A DNA stretch of 64,000 nucleotides from Frateuria_A sp035943815. Its GTDB lineage: Bacteria; Pseudomonadota; Gammaproteobacteria; Xanthomonadales; Rhodanobacteraceae. Positions within the stretch are counted from its first letter, which is position 1; each line of letters begins with the position of its first letter. A program made the translations under genes and the position numbers. Positions 35,162 to 43,047 of the stretch are shown piece by piece. The stretch covers positions 62,001 through 126,000 of the forward strand of contig NZ_DASZBU010000006.1 in the NCBI RefSeq assembly GCF_035943815.1, in the 5' to 3' direction. The notes below the pieces were generated by a model, which was not told the origin of the DNA, did not search any database, and saw only the letters and a list, made by a program, of their open reading frames with translations.

Positions 35162-36589
35162 CTAGGCTTCCAGCGTCTTGAGCGCCGCCACCAGTTCTGC
35201 CGCCACCGCCTGCCCGTCGCCATAGAGCATGCGCGCGTTGTCGGCGTAGAACAGCGCGTTCTCGATGCCGGCGAAGCCGGTGCCCTTGCCGCGCTTGACC
35301 ACGATGACGTTTCTTGCGGCCGCCACGTCCAGGATCGGCATGCCGTAGATCGGCGATGCCGGATCGGTCTTGGCCACCGGGTTGACCACGTCGTTGGCGC
35401 CGATCACCAGCGCCACGTCGGTGCTCGGGAACTCAGGGTTGATCTCGTCCATGTCGGCGATCAGGTCATAGGGCACGCCCGCCTCGGCCAGCAGCACGTT
35501 CATGTGGCCGGGCATGCGGCCGGCCACCGGGTGGATGGCGAATTTCACCTTGACCCCGCGCTCGATCAGCAGCCGCGCAAACTCCCACACCTTGTGCTGC
35601 GCCTGCGCCACGGCCATGCCGTAGCCGGGCACGATCACCACACGCTCGGCATAGGCCATCATCACCGCCGCGTCCGCCGCCTCGATGGGCTTTTGCGCGC
35701 CGCCGATCGCCTGCGCCGCGCCGGCCGCGGCGCCGAAGCTGCCGAACAGCACGTTGCCCAGCGAGCGGTTCATCGCCTTGGCCATCAGCTGGGTCAGCAG
35801 CGTGCCGGCCGCGCCGACCACGGTGCCGGCGATGATCATCGCCTCGTTGCCCAGCACGAAGCCCTCGAACGCCACTGCCAGGCCGGTGAATGCGTTGTAC
35901 AGCGAGATCACCACCGGCATGTCGGCGCCGCCGATCGGCAACGTCATCATCAGCCCGAACACCAGCGCCAGCGCGAAGAAGATCGCGATCAGGCCGGGCC
36001 GGAGCGCGCCAGCGACCAACAGGGCTCCCAGCACGAGGGCGAACGCGAGCACCAGCAGGTTGACCACGCGCTGGCCGGGAAAAGTGAAGCGCCGGTCCAG
36101 CCAGCCCTGCAGCTTGGCAAAGGCGACCAGCGAACCGGAAAAACTCACCGCGCCGATGAGCGCACCCAGCACCGCCAGCGCCAGCTGCGCCGTGCCGGGC
36201 GTATGGCCGCCGGCGGTGAACTGCCCACCGCCGAACAGCGTCACCGCCGCGCCGGAGAAGCCGACCAGCTCGGCCGCGCCGATGGCCGCCGCCGCGCCAC
36301 CGCCCATGCCGTTGTAGAGCGCCACCATCTGCGGCATCGCGGTCATCGCCACGCGTCGGCCCGACCACCACGCCGCGGCGGTGCCCAGCATCAGCGCGGC
36401 CAGCATGGGCCCACGGTGCGCCAGCCCGGGCAGCGCGAACGTGGCCGCCACCGCCAGCGCCATGCCCACACCGGCCCACACGATGCCGCCGCGCGCCGTC
36501 CGCGGCGAGCTCATGCGCTTCAGCCCCAAGATGAACAGCAGCGCGGCGAGGAAATAGCAGGCCTGGATCGCCCCCGGCAGCCAGGTCAT
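35162..36589 (-). CDS. pntB: Proton-translocating NAD(P) transhydrogenase, beta subunit
   Basis: 475 residues. N-terminal membrane domain of about nine segments and a C-terminal NADP(H)-binding domain III with VIVPGYGMAVAQAQHKVWEF, HPVAGRMPGHMNVLLAEA and GANDVVNPVAK, all PntB landmarks. It couples hydride transfer between NADH and NADP+ to proton entry. The start shares one base with the pntA2 stop (TGATG). Confidence 0.97.
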   Translation of the reverse strand: MTWLPGAIQACYFLAALLFILGLKRMSSPRTARGGIVWAGVGMALAVAATFALPGLAHRGPMLAALMLGTAAAWWSGRRVAMTAMPQMVALYNGMGGGAAAAIGAAELVGFSGAAVTLFGGGQFTAGGHTPGTAQLALAVLGALIGAVSFSGSLVAFAKLQGWLDRRFTFPGQRVVNLLVLAFALVLGALLVAGALRPGLIAIFFALALVFGLMMTLPIGGADMPVVISLYNAFTGLAVAFEGFVLGNEAMIIAGTVVGAAGTLLTQLMAKAMNRSLGNVLFGSFGAAAGAAQAIGGAQKPIEAADAAVMMAYAERVVIVPGYGMAVAQAQHKVWEFARLLIERGVKVKFAIHPVAGRMPGHMNVLLAEAGVPYDLIADMDEINPEFPSTDVALVIGANDVVNPVAKTDPASPIYGMPILDVAAARNVIVVKRGKGTGFAGIENALFYADNARMLYGDGQAVAAELVAALKTLEA

Positions 36590-36891
36590 CAGTGCGTCCC
36601 CCGGCCGCCCGGGCGGCTGGATTTGAACATCTCGAGCATCCTCTCGGTGACCACGTAGCCGCCCGCCGCGTTGCCGGCGCCCAGCAGCACGCCGACGAAG
36701 CCGATGCCGATTTCCAGCGGCGTCTGCGCGTGGCCCAGCGCGATCATCGCGCCGACCAGTACGATCCCGTGAATGAAGTTCGAACCGGACATCAGCGGCG
36801 TATGCAGGATCACCGGAACACGCGCGATGATCTCGTGGCCGGTGAAGGCCGCCAGCATGAAGATGTACAGCGCCAGGAACCCGTCGAGCAT
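36589..36891 (-). CDS. pntA2: NAD(P) transhydrogenase alpha subunit, membrane part
   Basis: 100 residues with three membrane segments (LALYIFMLAAFTGHEII; FIHGIVLVGAMIALG; IGIGFVGVLLGAGNAAGGYVV). This is the small membrane piece of the split alpha subunit. Start ATG follows GGGGAGAGGTC. Coupled to pntB by overlap. The NAD-binding piece pntA1 lies 1.7 kb upstream, beyond an opposite-strand gene cassette. Confidence 0.95.
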   Translation of the reverse strand: MLDGFLALYIFMLAAFTGHEIIARVPVILHTPLMSGSNFIHGIVLVGAMIALGHAQTPLEIGIGFVGVLLGAGNAAGGYVVTERMLEMFKSSRPGGRGTH

Positions 36892-37035
36892 GACCTCTCC
36901 CCCCGTCCGCGCGCCCCGCCGAGCGGTTGTCGCCGCATCATACGGTCGCAGGTCAACCCGTGCGAGCCTGTCGCGTTGATGCATCCGATCCTTTCGCAAC
37001 CGGGCCAGGGCGCAGATGACGCGGACCTCGACGCC

Positions 37036-37620
37036 ATGAATAGCCTCGCCGGCACCCTCGACAGCCGCCTGCTGGCGCCGGATGCGCACGCCGCACCGGC
37101 CACCCTGGATGCGTTCCTGGCCGACGTCGAGCGCCGCGCCTTCCGCCTGGCAGAACTGCAGCTCAGCCATCGCGAGGACGCGCTGGACGCGGTGCAGGAC
37201 GCCATGCTGCGGCTGGTCCGGCACTACCGCGACAAGCCCGCGCAGGAGTGGACGCCGCTGTTCTGGGGCATCCTGCGCCGACGCATCGTCGACCTGCAGC
37301 GCCGGCGCAAGGTACGCTCGATCGTGGTCGGCTGGCTCGGCGGCCGCGACGAGGACGGCGAGGACCTGCCTGCCTGGGCACCGGCCGACACTGCCCCCGG
37401 CCCGCTTCAGCGGCTGGAGGACGGCAAGGCGTGGAGCGAGATCTCCGCCGCGGTACAGCGCCTGCCCCAGCGCCAGCGCGAGGCGTTCCTGCTGCGCATG
37501 CTCGAAGGCCTGGACGTGGCCGACACGGCCAAAGCCATGGGTTGCTCCGAAGGCAGTGTCAAGACTCATCTGTCGCGTGCGATGCACCACCTGCGCGACC
37601 AACTGGAGGACTGGCGATGA
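37036..37620 (+). CDS. Sigma-70 family (ECF-type) RNA polymerase sigma factor
   Basis: 194 residues from ATG 37036 (an upstream ATG at 36979 would add 19). Region 2 around AFRLAELQLSHREDALDAVQDAMLRLVRHYRDKPAQEW and region 4 around QRLPQRQREAFLLRMLEGLDVADTAKAMGCSEGSVKTHLSRAMHHL are clear. Its stop overlaps the next gene (ATGA), which encodes a membrane protein with anti-sigma features. It lies on the opposite strand between pntA2 and pntA1. Confidence 0.88.
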   Translation: MNSLAGTLDSRLLAPDAHAAPATLDAFLADVERRAFRLAELQLSHREDALDAVQDAMLRLVRHYRDKPAQEWTPLFWGILRRRIVDLQRRRKVRSIVVGWLGGRDEDGEDLPAWAPADTAPGPLQRLEDGKAWSEISAAVQRLPQRQREAFLLRMLEGLDVADTAKAMGCSEGSVKTHLSRAMHHLRDQLEDWR

Positions 37621-38003
37621 CGCCCGATTCCGACAAGTTCGCCCGACGCGCCCGCGCGCTGTACCTGGAAGCCGGCCGGCAGCTCGATCCGTCCACGGCC
37701 GAGCGCCTGCGCGCGGCACGCCGGCAGGCACTTGCCGCCTCGCATCCGGCACCGCATCGGTTCACCTCGCGCCTGCTGCTGCCGGCCGGTGCCTTCGCCG
37801 TGCTCGCGCTGGCCACACTGATGATTTGGCAGCCGCTGCGGCATGCCGACAGCGCCACGCCACAAGAGGCCTCCGCGACGCAGACCGCCGATGCGGATGT
37901 GGAACTGCCGCCCGACGCCGACAGCGCCGATCCGCAGCTCTACCAGAACCTCGACTTCTACGATTGGCTCGCCGCCAACGACACCGCCCAGCCGCAGCAC
38001 TGA
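37617..38003 (+). CDS. Putative anti-sigma factor, single-pass membrane protein
   Basis: 128 residues: short helical cytosolic N-terminus (1-48), one membrane segment (52-71), acidic periplasmic tail. No Zn-binding anti-sigma motif seen, but gene order and ATGA coupling to the sigma gene make an anti-sigma role the best guess. DUF3619-like arrangement in related groups is an alternative description. Confidence 0.75.
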   Translation: MTPDSDKFARRARALYLEAGRQLDPSTAERLRAARRQALAASHPAPHRFTSRLLLPAGAFAVLALATLMIWQPLRHADSATPQEASATQTADADVELPPDADSADPQLYQNLDFYDWLAANDTAQPQH

Positions 38004-38006
38004 CCC

Positions 38007-38519
38007 ATGACGCGCTTCGCACTTCTACCGCTGCTGCTCGCCCTGATCGCCTTTGCGCCATTGCACGCGCAGGAGGCGCAGCCTCCCTCGCCATCCGGCG
38101 AAAATGCCGCGCTGCCGGCACCGCGCCCGTGGCGCAGCCTGGATCCTGCCCAGCAGGAAGTGCTCGCGCCGCTACGAAACGATTGGGACACCATGCCGCC
38201 GCGCAAGCAGTCGCACATGCTCAAGCGCGCCGAACACTGGGTCACCCTGCCACCCGACCGCCGCCAGGAAATCCGCGAACGCATCGCCCGCTGGCAGCAG
38301 ATGACGCCCGAGGAGCGCCAGCGCGCGCGGGCCAACATGCACAAGTTCCACCACCTGCCGCCGGGCCAGCGCGAACGCCTGCACGATGCCTACGAGCGCT
38401 TCCAGCACCTGCCGCCGGACCAGCGCGAACGTCTGCTGCGCCAGTGGCGCTCGCAGACGATAGAACAGCGGTTGCAGGGGCTCGACCATCCGCCACCGCC
38501 TCGGCCTCCGGGACACTGA
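38007..38519 (+). CDS. DUF3106 secreted protein
   Basis: 170 residues. Signal peptide MTRFALLPLLLALIAFAPLHAQ, then helical repeats rich in Pro-Pro-x-x-Arg-x-Arg (RSLDPAQQEVLAPLRNDWDTMPPRKQSHML; HHLPPGQRERLHDAYERFQHLPPDQRERL), the DUF3106 pattern. Periplasmic, possibly the sensor-side partner of the sigma/anti-sigma pair just upstream (gap 3 bp). The three genes form one operon. Confidence 0.85.
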   Translation: MTRFALLPLLLALIAFAPLHAQEAQPPSPSGENAALPAPRPWRSLDPAQQEVLAPLRNDWDTMPPRKQSHMLKRAEHWVTLPPDRRQEIRERIARWQQMTPEERQRARANMHKFHHLPPGQRERLHDAYERFQHLPPDQRERLLRQWRSQTIEQRLQGLDHPPPPRPPGH

Positions 38520-38599
38520 CCCGGGTCCGTCTTTCGGGAAATGGGGCATGCGCTGGATCACGGCGCAAGGCCTGCCCCGGCAGTGGTATCACCGACGAA

Positions 38600-39694
38600 T
38601 CAGGGTCGCGGCTCGCCTTCGCGCGTGAGGCAGGTCTTGGCGATCAGTTCGTCACCGAAGTCGGGCGAGAGCGTCCCGTCGCGCAGCATCAGCTCGACGA
38701 AGTTGTAGACGTTGCGCGCGTACATCTCCGAGGCATGCAGCGGCGCGCCCGCGGGCAGGTTCAACGGGCCGAGGATGCTCACGCCCGCATGCTCGACGCG
38801 CTCACCCGGCCGGGTCAGCTCGCAGTTGCCGCCGCCCTCGGCGGCCAGGTCCACGACCAGTGCGCCGGGCTTCATGCCCTCGACCATCGCCTGCGTGATG
38901 ATCTTCGGGGCCGGGCGGCCTGGCACCGCAGCGGTGCTGACGATCACGTCGACGAGCTTCAGGTGTTCGGCCAGCGCCTGCTGTTGGGCGGCGCGCTCCT
39001 CGGCGGAAAGCTCGCGCGCGTAGCCGCCGCTGCCGGCGGCGCTGACGCCCAGGTCCAGGAACTTCGCGCCCAGCGACTCCACCTGCTCGCGCGTCTCCGG
39101 ACGCACGTCGTAGCCCTCGGTCTGCGCGCCGAGCCGGCGCGCGGTGGCGATGGCCTGCAGGCCGGCGACGCCGGCGCCGATCACCAGCACCCGCGAGGGC
39201 CGGATGGTGCCCGCGGCAGTGGTCAGCATGGGGAAGAACTTCGGGCAGGCTTCTGCGGCGATCAGCATGGCGCGATACCCGGCCACGGCGGCCTGCGAAC
39301 TCAGCACGTCCATCGCTTGCGCGCGGGTGGTGCGCGGCAGCAGCTCCAGCGCGAAGGCGGTGAGCCGGCGCTTGCCCAGCGCCGCGATGCGCTCGGCGGC
39401 GCCGTGCGGCCGCAACTGGCCCACCACGATCGCACCTTCGCGCAACTGGCCGTAGACGGCATCCTGCGGGGGCAGCACGCAGGCGAGCAGGTCGGCCTGG
39501 GCGAGCACCTCCGCCGCGCCGGCGAACTCCACATCGGCGTAGGCACACTCGGGGAAACCGGCGGCCGCGCCGGCGGCACGCTCCAGCAGCACCCGCACGC
39601 CCTTGCCGCGCAGCTTCTTCGCCACCTCGGGCGTGATCGCCACCCGCCGCTCGCCGGCGGCCGTCTCGCGCAATGCGCCCACGGTAATCGTCAT
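38600..39694 (-). CDS. pntA1: NAD(P) transhydrogenase alpha subunit, NAD-binding part
   Basis: 364 residues starting MTITVGALRETAAGERRVAIT. NAD-binding RVLVIGAGVAGLQAIATARRLGA and TAAVPGRPAPKIITQAMVEGMKPGALVVDLAAEGGGN are typical of PntA domain I. Normally followed at once by pntA2 and pntB; here its stop is 1.7 kb away from pntA2 and three opposite-strand genes intervene, so pntA1 and pntA2-pntB must be separate transcripts or one message running antisense to the cassette. Confidence 0.96.
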   Translation of the reverse strand: MTITVGALRETAAGERRVAITPEVAKKLRGKGVRVLLERAAGAAAGFPECAYADVEFAGAAEVLAQADLLACVLPPQDAVYGQLREGAIVVGQLRPHGAAERIAALGKRRLTAFALELLPRTTRAQAMDVLSSQAAVAGYRAMLIAAEACPKFFPMLTTAAGTIRPSRVLVIGAGVAGLQAIATARRLGAQTEGYDVRPETREQVESLGAKFLDLGVSAAGSGGYARELSAEERAAQQQALAEHLKLVDVIVSTAAVPGRPAPKIITQAMVEGMKPGALVVDLAAEGGGNCELTRPGERVEHAGVSILGPLNLPAGAPLHASEMYARNVYNFVELMLRDGTLSPDFGDELIAKTCLTREGEPRP

Positions 39695-39780
39695 GCGTGT
39701 CCCCCGGTGCCCGATGCGCCATCCTAGCCGATGGGGGCCGGCACACGCGGGCTGCTTGACCCGCGCGACGGCGGCCGCAG

Positions 39781-39786
39781 TAGACT
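39781..39786 (+). promoter_or_regulatory. Putative -10 box (TAGACT) of cdd
   Basis: TAGACT ends 55 bp before the cdd start; TTGACC at 39756-39761 could be a -35, but the 19-bp spacing is long. Weak support. Confidence 0.3.
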
Positions 39787-39841
39787 GGCCCACCGGCAGC
39801 GCCGCCAGCGGCGCGCACGGGGTCTTTGCAGGAGATCCCTC

Positions 39842-40261
39842 GTGTCCAAACCCATGCCGCTTCCCGCCGTCGACCCGCTGATGCTCGCGGCCCGCGAGGC
39901 ACGCGAGCAGGCCTATGCGCCGTATTCGAATTTCCAGGTCGGCGCCGCGCTGCTCACCCATGATGGTCGCAGCTTCACCGGCTGCAACGTGGAAAACGCC
40001 GCCTACGGCCTATGCAACTGCGCCGAACGTACGGCGCTGTTCAGCGCCATCGCGGCCGGTTGCCGGCCCGGGGACTTTTCCCAGCTGGCGGTCATCGCCG
40101 ACACACCAGAGCCGGTCAGCCCCTGTGGCGCCTGCCGCCAGGTGATGGCCGAACTGTGCGACGCCGGCATGCCTGTGCTGCTGGGCAACCTCGCCGGGGA
40201 CATGCAACGCACCACCGTGGGCACGCTGCTGCCCGGCGCCTTCGCTCTGCCGGCGAACTAG
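39842..40261 (+). CDS. cdd: Cytidine deaminase
   Basis: 139 residues from GTG 39842, preceded by AGGAG at 7-bp spacing; the in-frame ATG at 39854 is too far from that site. Zinc ligands and catalytic glutamate are in CNCAERTALFSAI, and the PCGACRQVMAEL motif supplies the other two cysteines. Deaminates cytidine and deoxycytidine in pyrimidine salvage. Divergent from pntA1. Confidence 0.95.
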   Translation: MSKPMPLPAVDPLMLAAREAREQAYAPYSNFQVGAALLTHDGRSFTGCNVENAAYGLCNCAERTALFSAIAAGCRPGDFSQLAVIADTPEPVSPCGACRQVMAELCDAGMPVLLGNLAGDMQRTTVGTLLPGAFALPAN

Positions 40262-40390
40262 CAGCCGTGCGGCGGTGGCGCGAGCCTTGCCTGCCCGCGC
40301 GCCAGGCGTGGGTGCTGGCCGTCTCGCGCTCCGGGTGAGCCGACGCGGGGCTGGCTTGTGTAGGATGTCGGCTTTCCGCACCCGTCTCCC

Positions 40391-40960
40391 ATGCCCGATC
40401 CGTTGTCCCTGCTGCTGGAACGCCATTCCATTCCCTCGCGCCAGCTCGGTGCGCCGGCCCCGGAGGGGGCGGCGCTGCGCGCGCTGCTGGAGGCCGCCAT
40501 CCGCGTGCCCGATCACGGCAAGCTGGTGCCATTCCGGCTGATCGAACTGTGCGGGGCGGCCAGGCTCGCCTTCGGCGAGCGGCTGGCGGAGCGTGCGATC
40601 CGACGCGATCCAGAGCTTTCCGAGGCCAAGCGCGAGAAGGAGCGCACGCGCTACGCCTTCGCGCCGCTGGTGCTGGTGGTGGTCGCGCGCCTGACCGAAG
40701 ACAGCAAGGTGCCGCCGGTGGAGCAGGTGAACACCGCCGCCTGCGTGGCCTACAACCTGCTGCTGGGCGCGCACGCGATGGGCTACGGCGCACAGTGGCT
40801 GACCGGCTGGGCCGCCTACGATGCCGAAGTGGCCGCGCTGCTCGGCCTGGCGGCCAACGAGCAGGTGGTGGGCTTCGTGCACATCGGCACGCCGCAGATC
40901 GACGTGCCCGACCGCGACCGCCCCGCGCTGGACGATCTGCTTTCCACGTGGGCGCCGTAA
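40391..40960 (+). CDS. Nitroreductase family protein (YdjA-like)
   Basis: 189 residues, the short YdjA type. FMN-binding ERHSIPSRQLGAPAPE (residues 10-25), IRVPDHGKLVPFR, and GWAAYDAEVAALLGLAANEQVVGFVHIG near the C-terminus. Reduces nitro compounds or quinones with NAD(P)H. Overlaps nothing; the exonuclease gene starts 5 bp after its stop. Confidence 0.92.
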   Translation: MPDPLSLLLERHSIPSRQLGAPAPEGAALRALLEAAIRVPDHGKLVPFRLIELCGAARLAFGERLAERAIRRDPELSEAKREKERTRYAFAPLVLVVVARLTEDSKVPPVEQVNTAACVAYNLLLGAHAMGYGAQWLTGWAAYDAEVAALLGLAANEQVVGFVHIGTPQIDVPDRDRPALDDLLSTWAP

Positions 40961-40965
40961 GCGCG

Positions 40966-41865
40966 ATGGGCCCGGCCGCGGAGACCGTCCACCTGATCGA
41001 CGGCAGCCTGTACGTATTCCGCGCCTGGCACTCCATGCCGGATGCGTTCCACGACGCCGATGGCCACCCGGTCAACGCGGTGCACGGCTTCGCCCGCTTC
41101 CTGTGCGAGCTGCTGGAGAAGACCCGCGCCGAGCACGTGGCCGTGGCCTTCGACGCCTCGCTCACCAGCTCCTTCCGTAATGCGATCTACCCGGCCTACA
41201 AGGCCAACCGCGAGCTGCCGCCGCTGGAGCTGGAGCGTCAGTTCGTGCTGTGCAGGTCGATCACCGAGGCGCTGGGCGTCAGCGTGCTGATCGACCACAG
41301 CTACGAGGCCGACGACCTGATCGGCAGCGCGCTGTGGAGCCTGCGCGGGCACGGCCTGGCCAGCGTGATCGTCTCGGCCGACAAGGATTTCGGCCAGCTC
41401 CTTGGCGAGCACGACGAACAGTGGGACTTCGCCCGCAACCATCGCTGGGGACCGGCCGGCGTGCACGAGAAACTGGGCGTGCACCCGCACCAGGTGGCCG
41501 ACTACCTGGCCCTGTGCGGCGACGCGGTGGACAACATACCCGGCGTGCCGGGCATCGGCGCCAAGACCGCCGCCAGCCTGCTCGCCCACTTCGGCAGCCT
41601 GGACGTGCTGCTGGAGCGGGTCGAGGAGGTGGCATTCCTGCGCATCCGCGGTGCCGCCGCCTGCGCCGCGCGGCTGCGCGAGCATGCCGAGCTGGCCCTG
41701 CTGTACCGCCGGCTGACCCGGATCGCGCTGGACGCGCCAGTGGCTTCCACCGCCGATGCCCTGCGCCGCGGCACGGGCAAGGGCGACCTGGACGCGTTGT
41801 GCGAGCAGCTGCGCTTCGGCCCGCTGACACGCAGCCGGCTGCGGGCGGTGCTGGCGGGCGGTTGA
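40966..41865 (+). CDS. 5'-3' exonuclease (Pol I N-terminal-domain family)
   Basis: 299 residues from ATG 40966 (an in-frame GTG six codons earlier is possible). Metal-binding acidic residues appear in HLIDGSLYVFRAWH, VAFDASLTSSFRNAIYPAYKANR, YEADDLIGS, VSADKDFGQLL and GDAVDNIPGVPGIGAKTAASLL (helix-hairpin-helix). This is a stand-alone exonuclease/flap endonuclease like ExoIX-Xni. Probably co-transcribed with the nitroreductase. Confidence 0.93.
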   Translation: MGPAAETVHLIDGSLYVFRAWHSMPDAFHDADGHPVNAVHGFARFLCELLEKTRAEHVAVAFDASLTSSFRNAIYPAYKANRELPPLELERQFVLCRSITEALGVSVLIDHSYEADDLIGSALWSLRGHGLASVIVSADKDFGQLLGEHDEQWDFARNHRWGPAGVHEKLGVHPHQVADYLALCGDAVDNIPGVPGIGAKTAASLLAHFGSLDVLLERVEEVAFLRIRGAAACAARLREHAELALLYRRLTRIALDAPVASTADALRRGTGKGDLDALCEQLRFGPLTRSRLRAVLAGG

Positions 41866-41896
41866 GCGCCGCGGCACGGCACGGCACCATGGGTGG

Positions 41897-42487
41897 ATGG
41901 ACCCGAACGCCTCCCCGCTTCCACCCGACGCCCACGCTCCCGTGGAAACCCTCTGCGAAGGCCGCTGGCTCACCCTGCGCAAGCGTGGCCGCTGGGAGTA
42001 CGCCGAGCGCAACAATCCAGGCGGCGCGGTCATCATCGTGGCGGTGACGCCGGAAGACCGGGTGCTGTTCGTCGAGCAGTACCGGGTGTCGATCCTCAAG
42101 AACACCATCGAGATGCCGGCCGGGCTGGTCGGCGACCTTGGCGACCAGCCCGACGAGAGCGCGCTGCTGGCGGCCGCGCGCGAGCTGGAGGAGGAGACCG
42201 GCTACCGCTGCGAGCGGGTGGAATTCATCCACGAGGGGCCGTCCTCCTCGGGCATGAGCACGGAGATGATCGCCTTCGTGCGCGCCCATGGACTGGAGCG
42301 GGTCGGCCCGGGCGGCGGCGACGAGACCGAGAACATCGTGGTCCACGAGGTTCCGCGCCGGGAAGCCGGCGCCTGGCTGTTCGCCCGCGCGGCCGAAGGC
42401 TATTCGGTCGATCCCAAGCTGTTCGCCGGACTATGGTTCCTGGAGCACGCCGGAACCGATCCGGCCGGTGGCGTCACGCCGGCCTAA
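41897..42487 (+). CDS. NUDIX hydrolase (ADP-ribose pyrophosphatase-like)
   Basis: 196 residues. Nudix box from ~residue 76 (AGLVGDLGDQ...SALLAAARELEEETGYRC) with the metal-binding REL-EE-TG core. N-terminal strand (LCEGRWLTLRKRGRWEYAERNN) is like NudF/YffH enzymes that cleave ADP-ribose or GDP-mannose. Follows the exonuclease by 31 bp. Confidence 0.93.
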   Translation: MDPNASPLPPDAHAPVETLCEGRWLTLRKRGRWEYAERNNPGGAVIIVAVTPEDRVLFVEQYRVSILKNTIEMPAGLVGDLGDQPDESALLAAARELEEETGYRCERVEFIHEGPSSSGMSTEMIAFVRAHGLERVGPGGGDETENIVVHEVPRREAGAWLFARAAEGYSVDPKLFAGLWFLEHAGTDPAGGVTPA

Positions 42488-42557
42488 AGGTTTTCCGCGG
42501 CCGGCCGATTCTCAGGGTGTCGCCTGCTATCGACTCCCTAACGTTACGGAATCCGCC

Positions 42558-42908
42558 ATGAAAATCCTGCTCGCCTCCGCCCTGTTCCTGCTCGCGCCGA
42601 TGGCTGCCCACGCCGCCTGCTCGCCTACCGACTTTGCGGTGCAGGACTTCAAGATCGCCGCCAACGGCGGCCGCCTGAGCCTGAAGGGCCAACTGGTCAA
42701 CCATTGCGCCCAGGCTGCCGCCGCGCAGGTCTCGATCGAGGCCAAGGACGCCAGCGGCAACGTGCTGGTGAGCAAGAAGGGCTGGCCGGCCGGCACTGCC
42801 AACATCGGTCCGGGCCAGTCGGTGGACTTCGACCTGGGTCGCCTGTTCCGCTATTCCTCCGACATGCAGAGCTTCACCGCCGGTGTGGCGGACGTGCGTA
42901 CCTGGTAA
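42558..42908 (+). CDS. Small secreted protein (FxLYD-like fold)
   Basis: 116 residues. Signal peptide MKILLASALFLLAPMAAHA; the mature part has a beta pattern of the FxLYD type (VQDFKIAANGGRLSLKGQLVNHCAQAAAAQVSIEAKDASGNVL is one such stretch, here named only for location). Two cysteines could form a disulfide. Function unknown; likely periplasmic. Confidence 0.75.
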   Translation: MKILLASALFLLAPMAAHAACSPTDFAVQDFKIAANGGRLSLKGQLVNHCAQAAAAQVSIEAKDASGNVLVSKKGWPAGTANIGPGQSVDFDLGRLFRYSSDMQSFTAGVADVRTW

Positions 42909-42930
42909 GCATCGGACTGGATGCACTGCC

Positions 42931-42964
42931 AAGCAAAAAGGCCCCGATCGGGGCCTTTTTGCTT
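42931..42964. terminator. Bidirectional rho-independent terminator
   Basis: Perfect 15-bp stem AAGCAAAAAGGCCCC / GGGGCCTTTTTGCTT with loop GATC, flanked by A-run and T-run on both strands. Between the convergent small secreted gene and the M13 peptidase gene. Strongest terminator in the window. Confidence 0.9.
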
Positions 42965-42999
42965 GCTGGGTCAAAGCGACGCCAAACCGCACGTCGAGG

Positions 43000-43024
43000 C
43001 CTCCCCCGCAAACGCGGGCAAAGG
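43000..43024. repeat. Short palindromic intergenic repeat, copy 1
   Basis: CCTCCCCCGC-AA-ACGCGGGCAAAGG: near-palindrome. Two related copies lie at 45231-45257 and 45281-45309 on the other side of the M13 peptidase gene. Confidence 0.35.
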
Positions 43025-43047
43025 CCCGGTACCGCAGATCTGCGTGC

